64,000 bases of DNA from Gliomastix tumulicola (taxonomy: Eukaryota > Ascomycota > Sordariomycetes > Hypocreales > Bionectriaceae), in the NCBI GenBank assembly GCA_001599755.1, contig BCHX01000007.1, forward strand, positions 2,728,001-2,792,000. Direction: 5' to 3'. Both the position numbers and the translations under genes were made by a program. The notes beneath the pieces were generated by a model. That model did no database searches and was not told where the DNA came from. It saw only the letters and a program-made list of their open reading frames with translations. Positions 11,267 to 21,912 of this stretch are shown here, one piece after another (position 1 is the first letter of the stretch; every line of letters starts with the position of its first letter).

Positions 11267-11822
11267 GGCGCCGGACGTCGAGAACTACGTCCCTTGAGGT
11301 GCGTCTTTGGGAGCAGATGGAGAGTATTCCAAGTTGATGCGGGAATGTAAGAAGGTAGAATGTAGGAATGTAGGCGATGCGGGGGAGAAGTTGGAAGAGG
11401 AGGGTGCTCAGATGGCAATTTATGAAGCGCGCAGCCCCCAACATCACCCCCGCCAGTCTTACATCTAGACAACATGATTGGCTCTTGAGAGTGGCACACC
11501 AACTGCATAAGGAGGGGGTGCTGTGAGACTGTACGACGCTGGCAGTGACGACCCAATGAATGTATCCCTGGTTCCAGTCCGCCCTGTCTCATAGGGCCTG
11601 TGATCCTGCGACCGTAGTTGCGTAGTGTCAGGTCGTAACATCTGTAAATATTTAAATTCTTTATAAAATTAAAAAATATTCTTATTACTATTCGGATATC
11701 CTCACCTTTCACCGGGCTGCGTTGTCTGTCTTCGATCGGCCAAGTAGGCTTCCCTAAGCTCCCGCTGCTGCTCCTTTCTGATCCCCGCTAAATGTTTTCA
11801 ACAACATATAGCCTGGAAAACG
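11267..11822. other. Divergent promoter region between two NACHT genes
   Basis: The two NACHT genes point away from each other across this 556-bp stretch, so regulatory sequence may be shared. An A/T-rich block lies at about 11640-11700. No further feature is recognised. Confidence 0.45.
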
Positions 11823-14800
11823 ATGTATCGCTCGATTTGGAAAACATTTGGCAGCAAGTTTCAGCCAATCTTAACTAGCATGAAGAACAGGCGCGAGTTG
11901 CTTGAGAGCGAGAAGCTCTCTGAGAGTCTTGATATGGCGCAAAGGCTGCTTCGCAACATTTTGGTCATGCGGGAAGATCAGTCAAGAGAGATCGAACAGA
12001 GGAGTCGGGAGCGTCACGAGGAGCGCGTATCAGATATCAAAGATAAACTCCAAGCACCGGATTATCAGTTGGACCAAGAGATGTCTACACAAGACCGAAG
12101 CGATACCTCAGGGATTTGGATACTCGATAACGCTATGTTTCAGTCCTGGTATGACAAGAGTTCACCCGGCCAGGGTATAGTTTACCTTAACGGTAAGCCA
12201 GGATCTGGTAAGAAGTTTTATTGTTGGTCATACGTGTGGCGGTTGGTGTTTCTTTTTTTGACACATGATGTAACAGGGAAGACCACCCTTGTATCTACTA
12301 TCGTCGACAAGCTTCTGGACGGCAGAAATCCCGACACCTCTCACCATTGCGTGCTCTACTTCTATTTCAAGAATCAGCATCCCGGCAAGGAGACATACAA
12401 CGGTCTCCTTCGCGCTCTCTTGAACAGCTCATTGATCAAGATCAGTCCATGTCCGATCACCTGTTCAGCAATGCATCTCGGATTTAAGGAGTGAGGTTGC
12501 GCTCCACCAAGATGCTCGAGCGCTTCGTCAAGGATGGTCTTGAGAGCTACCAGGTATCTCATATTGTTCTCGATGGTCTGGACGAATGTGTCAGTGGCGA
12601 AGCGGCGATCATCGTCAATTGGTTCCTGGCTCTTGTCAATGACGGACTCGACGGCACGATATCAAGAATTCGCGTCATCTTTTCTGGGCAGAGGGATGGC
12701 GTACTAGACAAGCTTCTCGTATCTCAACCGTCGATTGAGATGGAGGCGTCTGGTCATGCCGAGGACATTAATCAATACTGCGAAGCCCAGTGCCGGGCAA
12801 TGCAGGCAAAGTTTGACCTAGATCAAAATAAGATGGAGGAAATCGCAAGGAAGGTCATGGTTGAGGCAGACGGTATGTGTGTTTGGTTCCCAATGGCCTG
12901 TTGAATGTTGAATTTAGAACGCTGACGACGCGATGCTAGGCATGTTTCTGTACGCGCGAGTCGTTCTAGAGAACCTGATCAGCCAAACAAGCTGTTTCAG
13001 ATTGGACCAAGAGCTAAAGCACGGCACCTTCCCCCAAGGGAACGAGAAGATTGAAAAGGCGTAAAGCTTCCGTACAGAGCTCGACTTTGTGTTAGCGAAA
13101 TGCTGACCATCGCTCTCATTCTAGGTACGATAGGGTGGCGGTGCGCGTCTTTGACCAAGCATCCAAAACAGAACGCGAAGACGCGACCAAGATTCTGGGA
13201 TGGGTCATATGTGCAAGACGACTCGTTCGCTGGCGTGAAATTCAAGCCTCCTTCTGCATCGACCCTGCTACGAGTAGCGTAGACTACAAGGAGAAAAGGC
13301 TTCGGGTTACCTGCAAACAGCTTTGCCGGTCCCTTGTGGACGTACATCACGCAGATGCGGGAATCGGACATCCGGAGGAGATCATTAAGATTGTCCACAG
13401 CACAGCTCAGGAGTAAGCCGTCCTCCCCCATCCATCTCATTCTTTACGTTGATCTAATGTGTGACGTTGATCTAATGTGTGAAGATTTCTTGTCCGGAGG
13501 GAATACATCAATAAAAGTCTCGAGAACGCCAAAATCGCCCTATTCTGCGCAGAATATCTCACGTCCGAGCCCTTGAGGGCCGAAATCGACGACGATATCG
13601 TCCACTCGCATGCCTGCAAGGGATATTATTCTCTTCAGGATTACGCTGTTCAATACGGCGTCAATCACTTGCAGGAGTGTGCCGATTCGCAGCGAGACCT
13701 GTGTCCTGAACGGTTCGCACAGGTGATGCGATCGGCGGAAGGATTTCTTGGTTCCTATGGCCATTCATCCAATACGACTACGACTCGGCTGGACGAGGCA
13801 GGCAACCCTGAATACATTGCTCAAGTGCTGCAGGAGATGCCTCAGGAACACTCTGAGCTCTTCGGCCAGTTCAATCTTGAGCTCCGAACAAAGCTCATTC
13901 GGATGGCGATAGAGAGGCTCACTGAAGAAGGGCTCATCACAAGCGCGGCAAACGATTTCATCAACCTCCACGGAATTGAGACACCTTACAAATGCCCAAA
14001 GCCATGGTGCAAGTCCTTCGCCATTGGATTCAAGGAAAAGTCCGCCCGCAGACAGCACATCGACCGCCACGAGCTTCCCTTCCGTTGCTCCTTCCAGCAC
14101 TGCTGGGCAAGCAATCTGGGATTTGATAATTCGACAAAGCTAGATCAGCACCGAAAGATCCACCACGCTGAAGCCCAGGACAAACCCGAGTTTCCGGCGA
14201 CGACAGGTCGGTCAAAGAGCGCCAAGATCTGGGATTTGGCTGCTCGAGGCGAGTTGGCAGCCGTGAAGGAGCTCGTTGATAAGCGACAAGACATCGACTG
14301 GTTTTCCCCCAAGGAACTTCACACTGCGCTCTACATCGCCGCGGCAAAAGGAAGCTTTGAAGTTTGCAGATACCTCCTTGATCAAGGCGCGGATATCAAT
14401 CTCGGTCGACTCACGGACGGTCACACGGCTCTCCATGCGGCAATTATCTCTGGAAGGGTAGATACTGTCCGCCTCCTTCTTGACCATAAAGACTGCGTCC
14501 CTGATGAGCCGGACTCATATTCGCGCACTCCTTTCTGCTACGCATGCGCACATGGTCAATTGGAGATGGTGAAACTCTTGATAGAAACGGGGGCCGTGGT
14601 CCCCGAGAGATGTCCGACCGTGAATCCAGAGCCATTCAGCTTGCCGGATCGCCATTTGTCGCCCATCACTTATGCCTGTATCGAAGGCCATTTCCCGGTC
14701 GTGCATTATCTTCTCGACGAGAGAAAGGCTAGGCTGTTTGACGAGATGGTCCTGATCATGGCCATCAAGTCGGGTCGAAGTCACGTCGTGAATTTCTTGT

Positions 14801-15015
14801 TCTCCATCGGGCTTCAGGTGAAGAGCTGTCAGCCCGTGCTAATGGCGCTCAGGGATAGTCGCACGACTTGGGCGAAAAGGGTCCTGAATTCCATGCATTC
14901 TCTGGGACTGACATTCGATGAGGGTGAAAAGGGCTTCAAAAGTTGCATCCAACTTGCCCAGCGGCGTGGTTGGGATGAAGTATTAGAGGCTCTTGAAAAT
15001 GGTCGAAGAAAATAG
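11823..15015 (+). pseudogene. NACHT / C2H2 finger / ankyrin protein gene broken by one frameshift and one stop
   Basis: Five exons are readable: 11823-12207, 12277-12872, 12940-13060, 13125-13412 and 13485-15015. All four introns have good signals. The first intron splits the P-loop codon (NGKPGSG/KTT). Walker B is SHIVLDGLDEC. After the NACHT come conserved helices, then two C2H2-type zinc fingers at about 13993-14165 (CPKPWC...H...H and CSFQHC...H...H) and about five ankyrin repeats to the stop at 15015. Exon 2 is disrupted: near 12416-12422 one base appears to be missing, and in the corrected frame a TAA follows at 12485-12487 (CAA in the likely ancestor). Everything else is open, which suggests recent loss. 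A sequencing error could explain the frameshift but not both changes easily. Such NACHT-finger-ankyrin proteins are known in fungi. Confidence 0.75.
13446..13481 (+). repeat. Perfect 18-bp tandem duplication at a 3' splice site
   Basis: The unit acgttgatctaatgtgtg occurs twice with no gap, at 13446-13463 and 13464-13481. It lies in the last intron of the broken NACHT/ankyrin gene and duplicates the branch-site-like TCTAAT. The acceptor AAG used in the model (exon starts at 13485) follows the second copy directly. Confidence 0.9.
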
Positions 15016-15210
15016 GGAGATCCTTTCGGATTAATGGAGAGAATGAGCGTTCACAAGCGATAGAATTCCACGAGGTTCACAGCGAGACTATTATGCAAGC
15101 AGAGATGCCCCAACGAGAGTGTCGAAAGAGGATGGGAATCATTTCCATCAACTTGTGTACCTTTCCCTAACTCGGATATCTCAGAAAAGACTGCGACGGT
15201 TACGGCCGGA

Positions 15211-15720
15211 CTAGCCGATGCCTGCAGTGTCGATCAGGTACCTGGAAGTCTTGACAAACACCTCTTGGACTGTCATGGAGTAGTCCGCCGTAGGGCGGCG
15301 CTTCGACGTCTTACAGTCATCAGCGGCTAGTCCCAGAATCGCAAACACCTTGTCACGGGCACCGCCGGCGTCAAAGCGTTCCATCGTGGTGGTCATGACC
15401 GCCAGCTCGAGGCCGCCAATGTGCTCTAGAGTTTTGACGGCTAGGGCAATGTTTAGGAGAGGTCTGCTGACGGAACCAAAGTGCGCAATGTATCCCTATC
15501 GCAATGTATCCCTACATGGCAGACACGAACAACAGCCACTCGCACTGGCAAGAGTCCCGTAAGATGATGCCTCTGGACCCAGCCAGGATAATCTCCTGGA
15601 AGATCCCGCCCCGGCTGAAGTATTTGCTCCAGAACAGCCCCTTGATCCAGCTGGACACTTCGTTGTCATCCAGGGCCTCGCGCGCCAGCTTCTGAGCCTC
15701 TGGATGCTCTTCGATGGGCA
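15211..15720 (-). pseudogene. C-terminal half of a HET domain, degenerate
   Basis: Minus-strand sequence resembles the second half of the HET (heterokaryon incompatibility) domain: FFSRGGIFQEIILAGS-like segment at about 15650-15570 and ARDKVFAILGLAADD at about 15370-15310, followed by DYSMTVQEVF. The first half of the domain (SYCWG and WIDALCI motifs) is absent. A TAG at 15514-15512 and a frame change between the two parts break it. An imperfect 16-bp tandem repeat (gcaatgtatccctatc, then gcaatgtatccctaca; 15485-15516) lies at the break. HET domains trigger incompatibility cell death; this copy cannot. Whether it belonged to the ankyrin relic upstream is unclear, because in fungal HET-ankyrin proteins the HET part usually comes first. 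Confidence 0.6.
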
Positions 15721-17330
15721 TCAACTCTGGCGATGAGGAGACATTGCTCGGCTGCCTCGCAGAGTAAGTATGTTGCCACATTCCTTCCTATTGAAAAAGT
15801 CCGGGGGCACTCCCAGTGTGATTAGACATAGAATCTTGTGCCCCTTCCGTGCTGCAGCATGGAGCTCCTCTGCGTTTCTCAGCTTCTGAGCCCATCCATG
15901 GGATAACGCACCATGCTCCCGCAGTAGATCGACAATCATGACATGGCCATTCTTGGAAGCTATGGATAGAGCAGTCTCGTCGTCTCGGGATCTGTAATTG
16001 ATGTCCACACGATGATGCAGCAGGAGTGCCACTAAATCCAAGTCAAGTGCCCAGCAGACGCAGCAAACATCAACGCTGACTTGCCCCAAACAACGGAGGC
16101 ATCAGGATGGCTACCAAATTGAAGCAGCAGCCTAGCCACTTTCACATGGCCCATTTGTGCCGCAACAGACAGTGGCGACTGTCCATCGTTGCCAGCGAAG
16201 TCCGGCTGGGCTCCTCGGTAAAGGAGTTCCCAGACGACTCGCTTGTGATTATATCTTGATGCCCACAACAACGCAGTCTCCCCGTTCACAGCAGCACAGT
16301 GACAAAGACGTCCACCCCTTGCCATCCGCTCCGCTGCATTCACGTCAGCCCCGCGACTGAGCAGCAGAGAAACCAAGCCCCCGTCCGCAGACTCAATGGC
16401 ATCTACGAGCGGGGTAGCGCCGTCGTCGCACTGGCTCTCGAGATCCGCGCCATTCTCAATGAGAAAACGCGCGAGAGTCTTGTTGTTTCTAGCGGCGGCC
16501 AAGTGCAGCAGAGACACCCCCTTGACGTCTCGTGCCCCCATGTCCGCGCCCAGGCCGGCGAGCAGATAGACAAGGCTGTTGTGCTTATAGTCGGCAGCCA
16601 ACCAGGTCGGAGTCGCGCCGTAGACGTCTATTGCCTCAATGTCAGCGTCGCCCTCAATGAGCAGCTGCGCCATCTGGACATAGCCCTGGGCTGCAGCAAA
16701 ATGCAGGGCTTGACAGCCGTTGTCGCTTTGAGCGGCCCAATCAGCGCCTTTTTAGATCAGGAACTAGACAAGCACGGCATGACCGGCCTTTGCTGCCGTT
16801 GATAAGGCGGTCATGCCTCTGGCGTTTCTCTGGTCGACATGCATTGCTTCTCCCAGCTCTCTGCCCGAGCCCAGAAGCCATTCTATGGTAGGCTGGAAGT
16901 TATACTTGGCGGCATGCGTCAGACATGTCAGCCCCAAGCCCGACCAACGCGCGCACTGAGTCCAGGTCCCCTCGCTCGGTCGCACGATGCAACGGCGTAC
17001 CGCCCCGGTCATCGCCATCACCAGCATCGCCTCCTAGCCGGCCCTGGATCGATACGGACGCATTGCTGTCTAGCAAGATGCTGACATCGCAGCAATTGTC
17101 TCCAGCGGCATAGAAGAGAGCGGTGCCGTCCAACGATCCGACCTTGGCGTTTACATCGGCGCCCTCGCTGATGAGCCGCCGTGTTAGCTGAGGGAGACTG
17201 TGCCTTGCTACTCATATGAGAGCTTCATTCTTGTTGATGGAGTTCTCATCTGGGACGAAGCCTTCTCTGAGGAGGGCCTGCGCTAGCTCGGAGGAGCGCG
17301 GAAGGTGACTCACGTCGCGTCTATTCGGTG
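15721..17330 (-). pseudogene. Ankyrin-repeat gene relic
   Basis: At least nine ankyrin-type repeats can be read on the minus strand, but in several frames. Stops within the repeat frame occur at 17214-17212 (TGA), 16766-16764 (TAG) and 16754-16752 (TAA). The last two are in HAVLV*FLI*KGAD, where ankyrin consensus suggests Gln codons. Frame changes occur near 16930 and near 16036. The best-preserved block is 16673-16040 (about six repeats, with motifs such as GATPLVDAIE and GQSPLSVAAQMGH). Its 3' side runs into the HET remnant. The changes from CAG/CAA to TAG/TAA are C-to-T, as repeat-induced point mutation would give, but indels are also present. Confidence 0.65.
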
Positions 17331-19131
17331 CGAGGCCTAGCCTAGCATTTTATGAACGATACGCTACCCTTCGGATGTTGACTACGCGGTTTTACCCGTC
17401 CCCTCTTTACCGCACATGGTCTCCTTATGAAGCACGTGACGTGACCAAGGTCGGCGAAGCTACGAGGGCTTTTGATGCTTGTCGTCTGAGGCCTTGGTAT
17501 TCAAACCTACTAGTAAGTAAGCACGCGGTTAAATAAATACTTGAGTTATGGACCATATAATTTGCGTGTGTATGTGGCTCAAGCTTTTCTTCAACGGCGT
17601 GCAGGGTAGCTCAAGACCCGCTCTTTTTATTTGTGGTGGCTGTGCTGTGGGAGCCTCAAGCCAACAGCGAAATGCTTCTCCCCAGTTGAAAGGATACAAC
17701 CTGATTAGTAAACAATAACGACATCCCAAGGTGTATGGCCAGAGAATGAGCCAACTCGGTCAGACCACCAAGATGAACAATCCTGAAGATGCACCAGCAG
17801 TGACTCCTTCTCTCCCCATCCATGCATCGTCACAAGATGAAGCCCGTCTAATTCTAATTTTGGCACCAAAAATCAAGCCACCAATCTCGTCGCGCCAGAG
17901 ACCCAACTAACAACTAATAACTCCTCCCCCAAGCACCAACAACGCAGCCCACGTGCCGTCTTCCCCCATTCCTCCTGCCACCTGGCAAGGCAGACACAGC
18001 CACTAATCACTACTATATGAACAATACAATACTTAAGAATATGCATACATTTATGCACCTCGCTAGCCAGCGGATCTCGGTCCTCCGTCCGTTCTTTCTC
18101 CTCCCTCACCGCCAACAGAACTGACTCACGAGCAAATCCGACTCCCGTAGGCTGCCTCCAGACGACCGACTCACAACTTTTTGTCTTTTGACAAGGCCTC
18201 CCCTGCTTGCCGAGGGATTAGGGTCCTCTAGTCTGTCCTTCCTTTCTCCTCGGACCATCGCGTCGAGCGCGAAAGGCCCCCCCCTCTTTCGTTAGCTCAC
18301 AATTTTTTTGGGTGCTTGGGGTGGACAAGCCGTATAGACCGTATCTGCTTGTCAGCCAGTCATGCGGCCGCCATGATATTAACTCATCCCATCAGGACCG
18401 GCACTGGACATTATTGTTTCAAAAACATTCATATGCTGATGGGATGATCCCAGATGTTTTTCTCAACAGACGCCCGGAGCAGTCTGTTGTTGAAGTGTCT
18501 CTCGGACGGCCGGAACCTGCAGAATCGGGCTCCTCGTCTGTTGTCCTTCAGCCGCACCGATGCCAAGGGAGGCACCCTCGACTCGTGGCGGTATCCAGAT
18601 TCCCCATCGTCGCCCTGCATGCCTGCCTGCATGCACCACACCACCTCCTCAGCCTCCCCTCGTCTGGTCTTTAGTGTCTCCCCATGCTGGGATACAGAGG
18701 ACCCTGGCTCCGTCGGAGCCCAGTGGTCTAATCTTAGGCCTCAGGGCTGAGATGGAGGACCACCCTCCCAGCACTCTTCTGGTTAGGCCGAGGCATTCAC
18801 GGTGCCACTTCACGAAGCCACTTCCTGGGGGGAGCTCTGAGGTCGGGTAGGCAAGCAGGCAGGCAAGCAGGCAGGCAGGCAAGCAGGGAACGGGGGAGCT
18901 CTGGAGGGGGGAGCTACGAGATGTGCCGAAGCTGTTGTGAAGGGATGGATGTATGTACGGTCCTTTGGTCTAGCAGGCATTGATAAATAGACACGCCACC
19001 CCGTGGCTGCTCGCTCCTCCGAGCTCTGACCCTCACGCCCGTCCGTCTCTCGTGAACTGCTTCTCCCGCGCGAGCCTACCTAAACTTGGAAGCTCTCTAG
19101 TATCTCTCTGGCCACTCCCATACCCTTCACC
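17331..19131. other. Long intergenic region
   Basis: No gene is recognised in about 1.8 kb. It includes A/T-rich parts and, near its right end, a run of GCAG/GGCA tetranucleotides (about 18848-18890) and the promoter of the GPI-protein gene. Open frames here are short and lack protein character. Confidence 0.45.
18848..18890. repeat. GCAAGCAG/GCAG simple repeat
   Basis: An irregular tandem array of GCAG and GCAAGCAG units, about 43 bp, in the promoter region upstream of the GPI-anchored protein gene. Confidence 0.85.
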
Positions 19132-20130
19132 ATGATCCAGACAACAACAACCCTCCTCCTGGCCCTGGCCGGCCTCGCCGCCGCCGCCGACAAGCCCACC
19201 GCCGTCGGCCTCTCCCGCCACCGCCTCCCGCCCTCCAACCTCCTCCCCTTCGCCGGCCTCAACAGCCACCGCATCAACTTCGGCCTCCAGGACTCGTGCT
19301 ACTCCTTCCAGGAGGAGTGCGACACCCTCTGGTGCATCCCCTCGGGCTCCAACTGCTGCGGTGACGGCAACGGCGCCTACTGCGAGGTCGGCTACTACTG
19401 CACGCCCGAGGCCTGCTGCATGAACGGCGAGACCTGCAGCGGCCCGCCCACCGGCTGCCTCGACGGCAAGGAGCTCTGCGACGGGTACTGCATCCCCGAA
19501 GGGGCTGAGTGCTGCGGCGACGGTTACTACTGTGACGCGGGCGATACGTGCACCAGTGACAACCGGTGCTCGTCTGGGTCGGATGAGGATAGCAGCAGTG
19601 ATGATGATAGCAGCAGCGATGATAGCTCGACGACGGACTGCAGCCTGTCGCAGAAGGACTGCGATGGGTACTGTATCCCGTTGACGGGCGTGTGCTGCGG
19701 CGAGGGGTGGTACTGCGATCTCGGGGAGACGTGTACCTCGGACGGCAGGCACTGCCAGTCGGGCTTCTTCGGCGGTGATGACGAGACGAGCACGTCTAGT
19801 TCTCGCGCGACCTCGACCAGGGAGATCGAGTCGGAGACCACGAGCACCGAGGACGAGACCACGACCGAGGAAGAGACGACCACCGAGGAGGAGACTTCCA
19901 CGACCACTGAGGAGGAGACCTCCACGACCACTGAGGAGGAGACATCCACCGAGGAGTCCACCACCATCGAGACCCAAGAGTCCAGCACGACGACCGAGGA
20001 CACCCAGAGCACCGAGACGAGCCTCGTCAACGGCGGTCCTGCCGACGGCGGCAACGGAGAGGGTGCCGGTAGCCTCGTTGCGCCGAGCATCCTCCTCGGC
20101 CTCGTCGCCCTCTTCGGCTTCGCTCTTTAA
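19132..20130 (+). CDS. GPI-anchored cysteine-rich cell-surface protein
   Basis: Intronless gene for 332 aa. A signal peptide (1-19, ending AAA-D) is followed by a Cys-rich region (about 55-220) with repeated modules of the type CDGYCIP...ECCGDGYYCDAGDTCTSD; this module appears twice clearly, with a more diverged first copy. An Asp/Ser linker separates the modules. Then comes a Ser/Thr/Glu stalk made of EEETSTTTEEE-like repeats (about 230-295), likely O-glycosylated, and a C-terminal hydrophobic tail (VAPSILLGLVALFGFAL) after a Gly/Asn-rich stretch, as expected for GPI attachment. It probably sits on the plasma membrane or in the cell wall. The Cys spacing recalls chitin-binding or other small disulfide folds but matches none with certainty. 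The start is fixed by the signal peptide. Confidence 0.85.
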   Translation: MIQTTTTLLLALAGLAAAADKPTAVGLSRHRLPPSNLLPFAGLNSHRINFGLQDSCYSFQEECDTLWCIPSGSNCCGDGNGAYCEVGYYCTPEACCMNGETCSGPPTGCLDGKELCDGYCIPEGAECCGDGYYCDAGDTCTSDNRCSSGSDEDSSSDDDSSSDDSSTTDCSLSQKDCDGYCIPLTGVCCGEGWYCDLGETCTSDGRHCQSGFFGGDDETSTSSSRATSTREIESETTSTEDETTTEEETTTEEETSTTTEEETSTTTEEETSTEESTTIETQESSTTTEDTQSTETSLVNGGPADGGNGEGAGSLVAPSILLGLVALFGFAL

Positions 20131-20617
20131 GCGATCGGATACCTGAGTACTAGTTTGGCGTTGGAAGATGTAATGGGCGGAGGATGATACCTGCAACAAT
20201 TGTTAGTGTTTATAATGACGAATACATACCACGAACACGCACAAATCACACAAATACAAGACATCCCACACTGCCACCTGCCGTGAAAATAACCTCGTTT
20301 TTGGGGATATAATCATTACTGTACATATAGTGAGTTGTGTACAAATGCACAGGCCAGAAACACGACGGCAACAGAAGCTTGCATCGTGTGCGCCACGCCC
20401 GTGCTCACCCGTAGAGTCGAGAAAAAGAACCCGTCACAATGTCTCCCCCGCCTCCTGCTTGCCCCCTTTTCACGCCCATGAGAGGATAAGAAAGAAGATG
20501 TTGGTTTTCGGTATGGTTATACACATTTCCTCTCATGAAAGACTGAACGCCGCTTGCCAATTTTTTTGTTTCATAATCTTGATGCTTTTGTCGCCCAGGT
20601 GCCCTGTTTCCTTCAGA
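20131..20617. other. Intergenic region between convergent genes
   Basis: 3' flanks of the GPI-protein gene and of the stomatin-like gene. A/T-rich in parts; no gene is recognised. Confidence 0.45.
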
Positions 20618-21912
20618 CTACCTGGTTCCCGCTGTCTGGTTGAAGCTCTCGACGACAGAGTCCTTGACGGAGCCTATCACAGGCTCGGAGGATGGCGTCT
20701 CGCCTGACTCCACCGCACGGCCGGCCATGGAACGTGCCTGGGCCTCGCTGACCTTGCTGTAGACACTGAGACCGCTGGCAATCATGCCGCCAATGTCGCC
20801 CACGTTCCCGGGCACGACGACCGCAGTGCCCTCCTTGGCGAGCTTGCCGAACGCCTCGACGTACTTCTCTGCCACAGTCAAGCTCACGGCACCTTGGGCG
20901 CCCTCCCGGCCGGACAGGATGCTGGTGCTCACGGCGTCGATACCCTCAGCCGTCGCCTTGGCCTTGCGCAGAATCGCCTCGGCCTCACCATCCGCCATGT
21001 TGATCCGCTCGGCGCGCAGAGCCTCGGACGCGAGGATGACGCTCTGCTTCTTACCCTCGGCGATGTTGATGGCGGACTGGCGCTGACCCTCGGAGTCGAG
21101 GATCTCGGCGCGCTTGGACCGCTCGGCCGTGACCTGCCTGTGCATGGCCTCGACGACGGGCCCCGGCGCGTGGATGTCCCGGATCTCGTAACGCAGGCAC
21201 GTGACGCCCCATGCCTCGGCGGCGTCGTTGATGGCGGCCGTGATGTTGGTGTTGAGCGCCGCGCGCTCCTTGAGGACGTGGTCGAGCGTGAGCTGGCCGA
21301 TCTCGGAGCGCATCGTCGTCTGCGCGAGCTGGGAGATGGCGTATTCCGCGTCTTCGACACCGTAGCTGTTGTCTGTCAGTACGCATGCCTAGCGTCTATC
21401 ATATCATTTTAGGGAGCTCACCTGGCCTTGTACGCATCAAACACACGCGTGAACAGCACACCGTCCAGCTCCAACGTCACGTTGTCCGCCGTGATAGCGC
21501 TCTGCTTGGGGATCTCAATCGCCGCCTCCTTCAGACTCTTGACATACGCGATGCGGTCGATGAACGGCACGAGGATCGCCAGCCCCGGTTCGAGGATGCG
21601 GTTGAACTTGCCCATGCGCTCGACGATCCACGCCGTCTGCTGCGGCACGAAGCGCACGACCGTGTTGGCCGGCAGCCGCGGCTTCTGGAAGTACGTCGGC
21701 AGGGGGCCCGCGAGGCCCGAGGGGCCCGTCGGCGGCGCGCCGATGCTCGGGAGGAAGGAGTTGGAGGTGGATGTGAAGGCGCGAGTTGTCATCGCCGTGA
21801 GGGCGTTGGCAGCGGGCTGGGTGGTGAGGAGAGCCCTTCTTGAGGGCAGGGCTGCTGCTGCTGCTGACCGCGAGGCCAGGATGGCCCGGCCGCGGGCCAA
21901 TTGCGTCGACAT
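20618..21912 (-). CDS. Mitochondrial stomatin-like protein (SLP-2 type, SPFH/prohibitin family)
   Basis: Two exons, 21912-21422 and 21365-20618, joined by a GTGAGC donor and a CAACAG acceptor, encode 412 aa. The first about 60 residues are rich in Arg, Ala and Ser and lack acids, as in a mitochondrial presequence. The SPFH core starts at about residue 80 with VVRFVPQQTAWIVERMGKF and includes the conserved YAISQLAQTTMRSEIG and APGPVVEAMHRQ-type segments. A helical coiled region with many Ala, Glu and Lys follows (AERSKRAEILDSEGQRQSA). SLP-2 proteins organise cardiolipin-rich inner-membrane domains and stabilise respiratory complexes and proteases. I chose the ATG at 21912; an in-frame ATG lies at 21972, but the extra 20 residues are less like a presequence. 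It is divergent from the Mms2 gene. Confidence 0.92.

Noticed and set aside
6734..17214. RIP as the sole cause of all stops in the decayed genes
   Set aside because: The stops fit C-to-T changes, but most stops can arise that way, one is in a CGA (not CpA) context, and several indels are present; RIP remains only a possible contributor.
19033..20199. 388-aa minus-strand frame opposite the GPI-protein gene
   Set aside because: Low-complexity Ala/Arg/Gly/Leu composition; the opposite strand has a signal peptide, Cys modules and a GPI tail.
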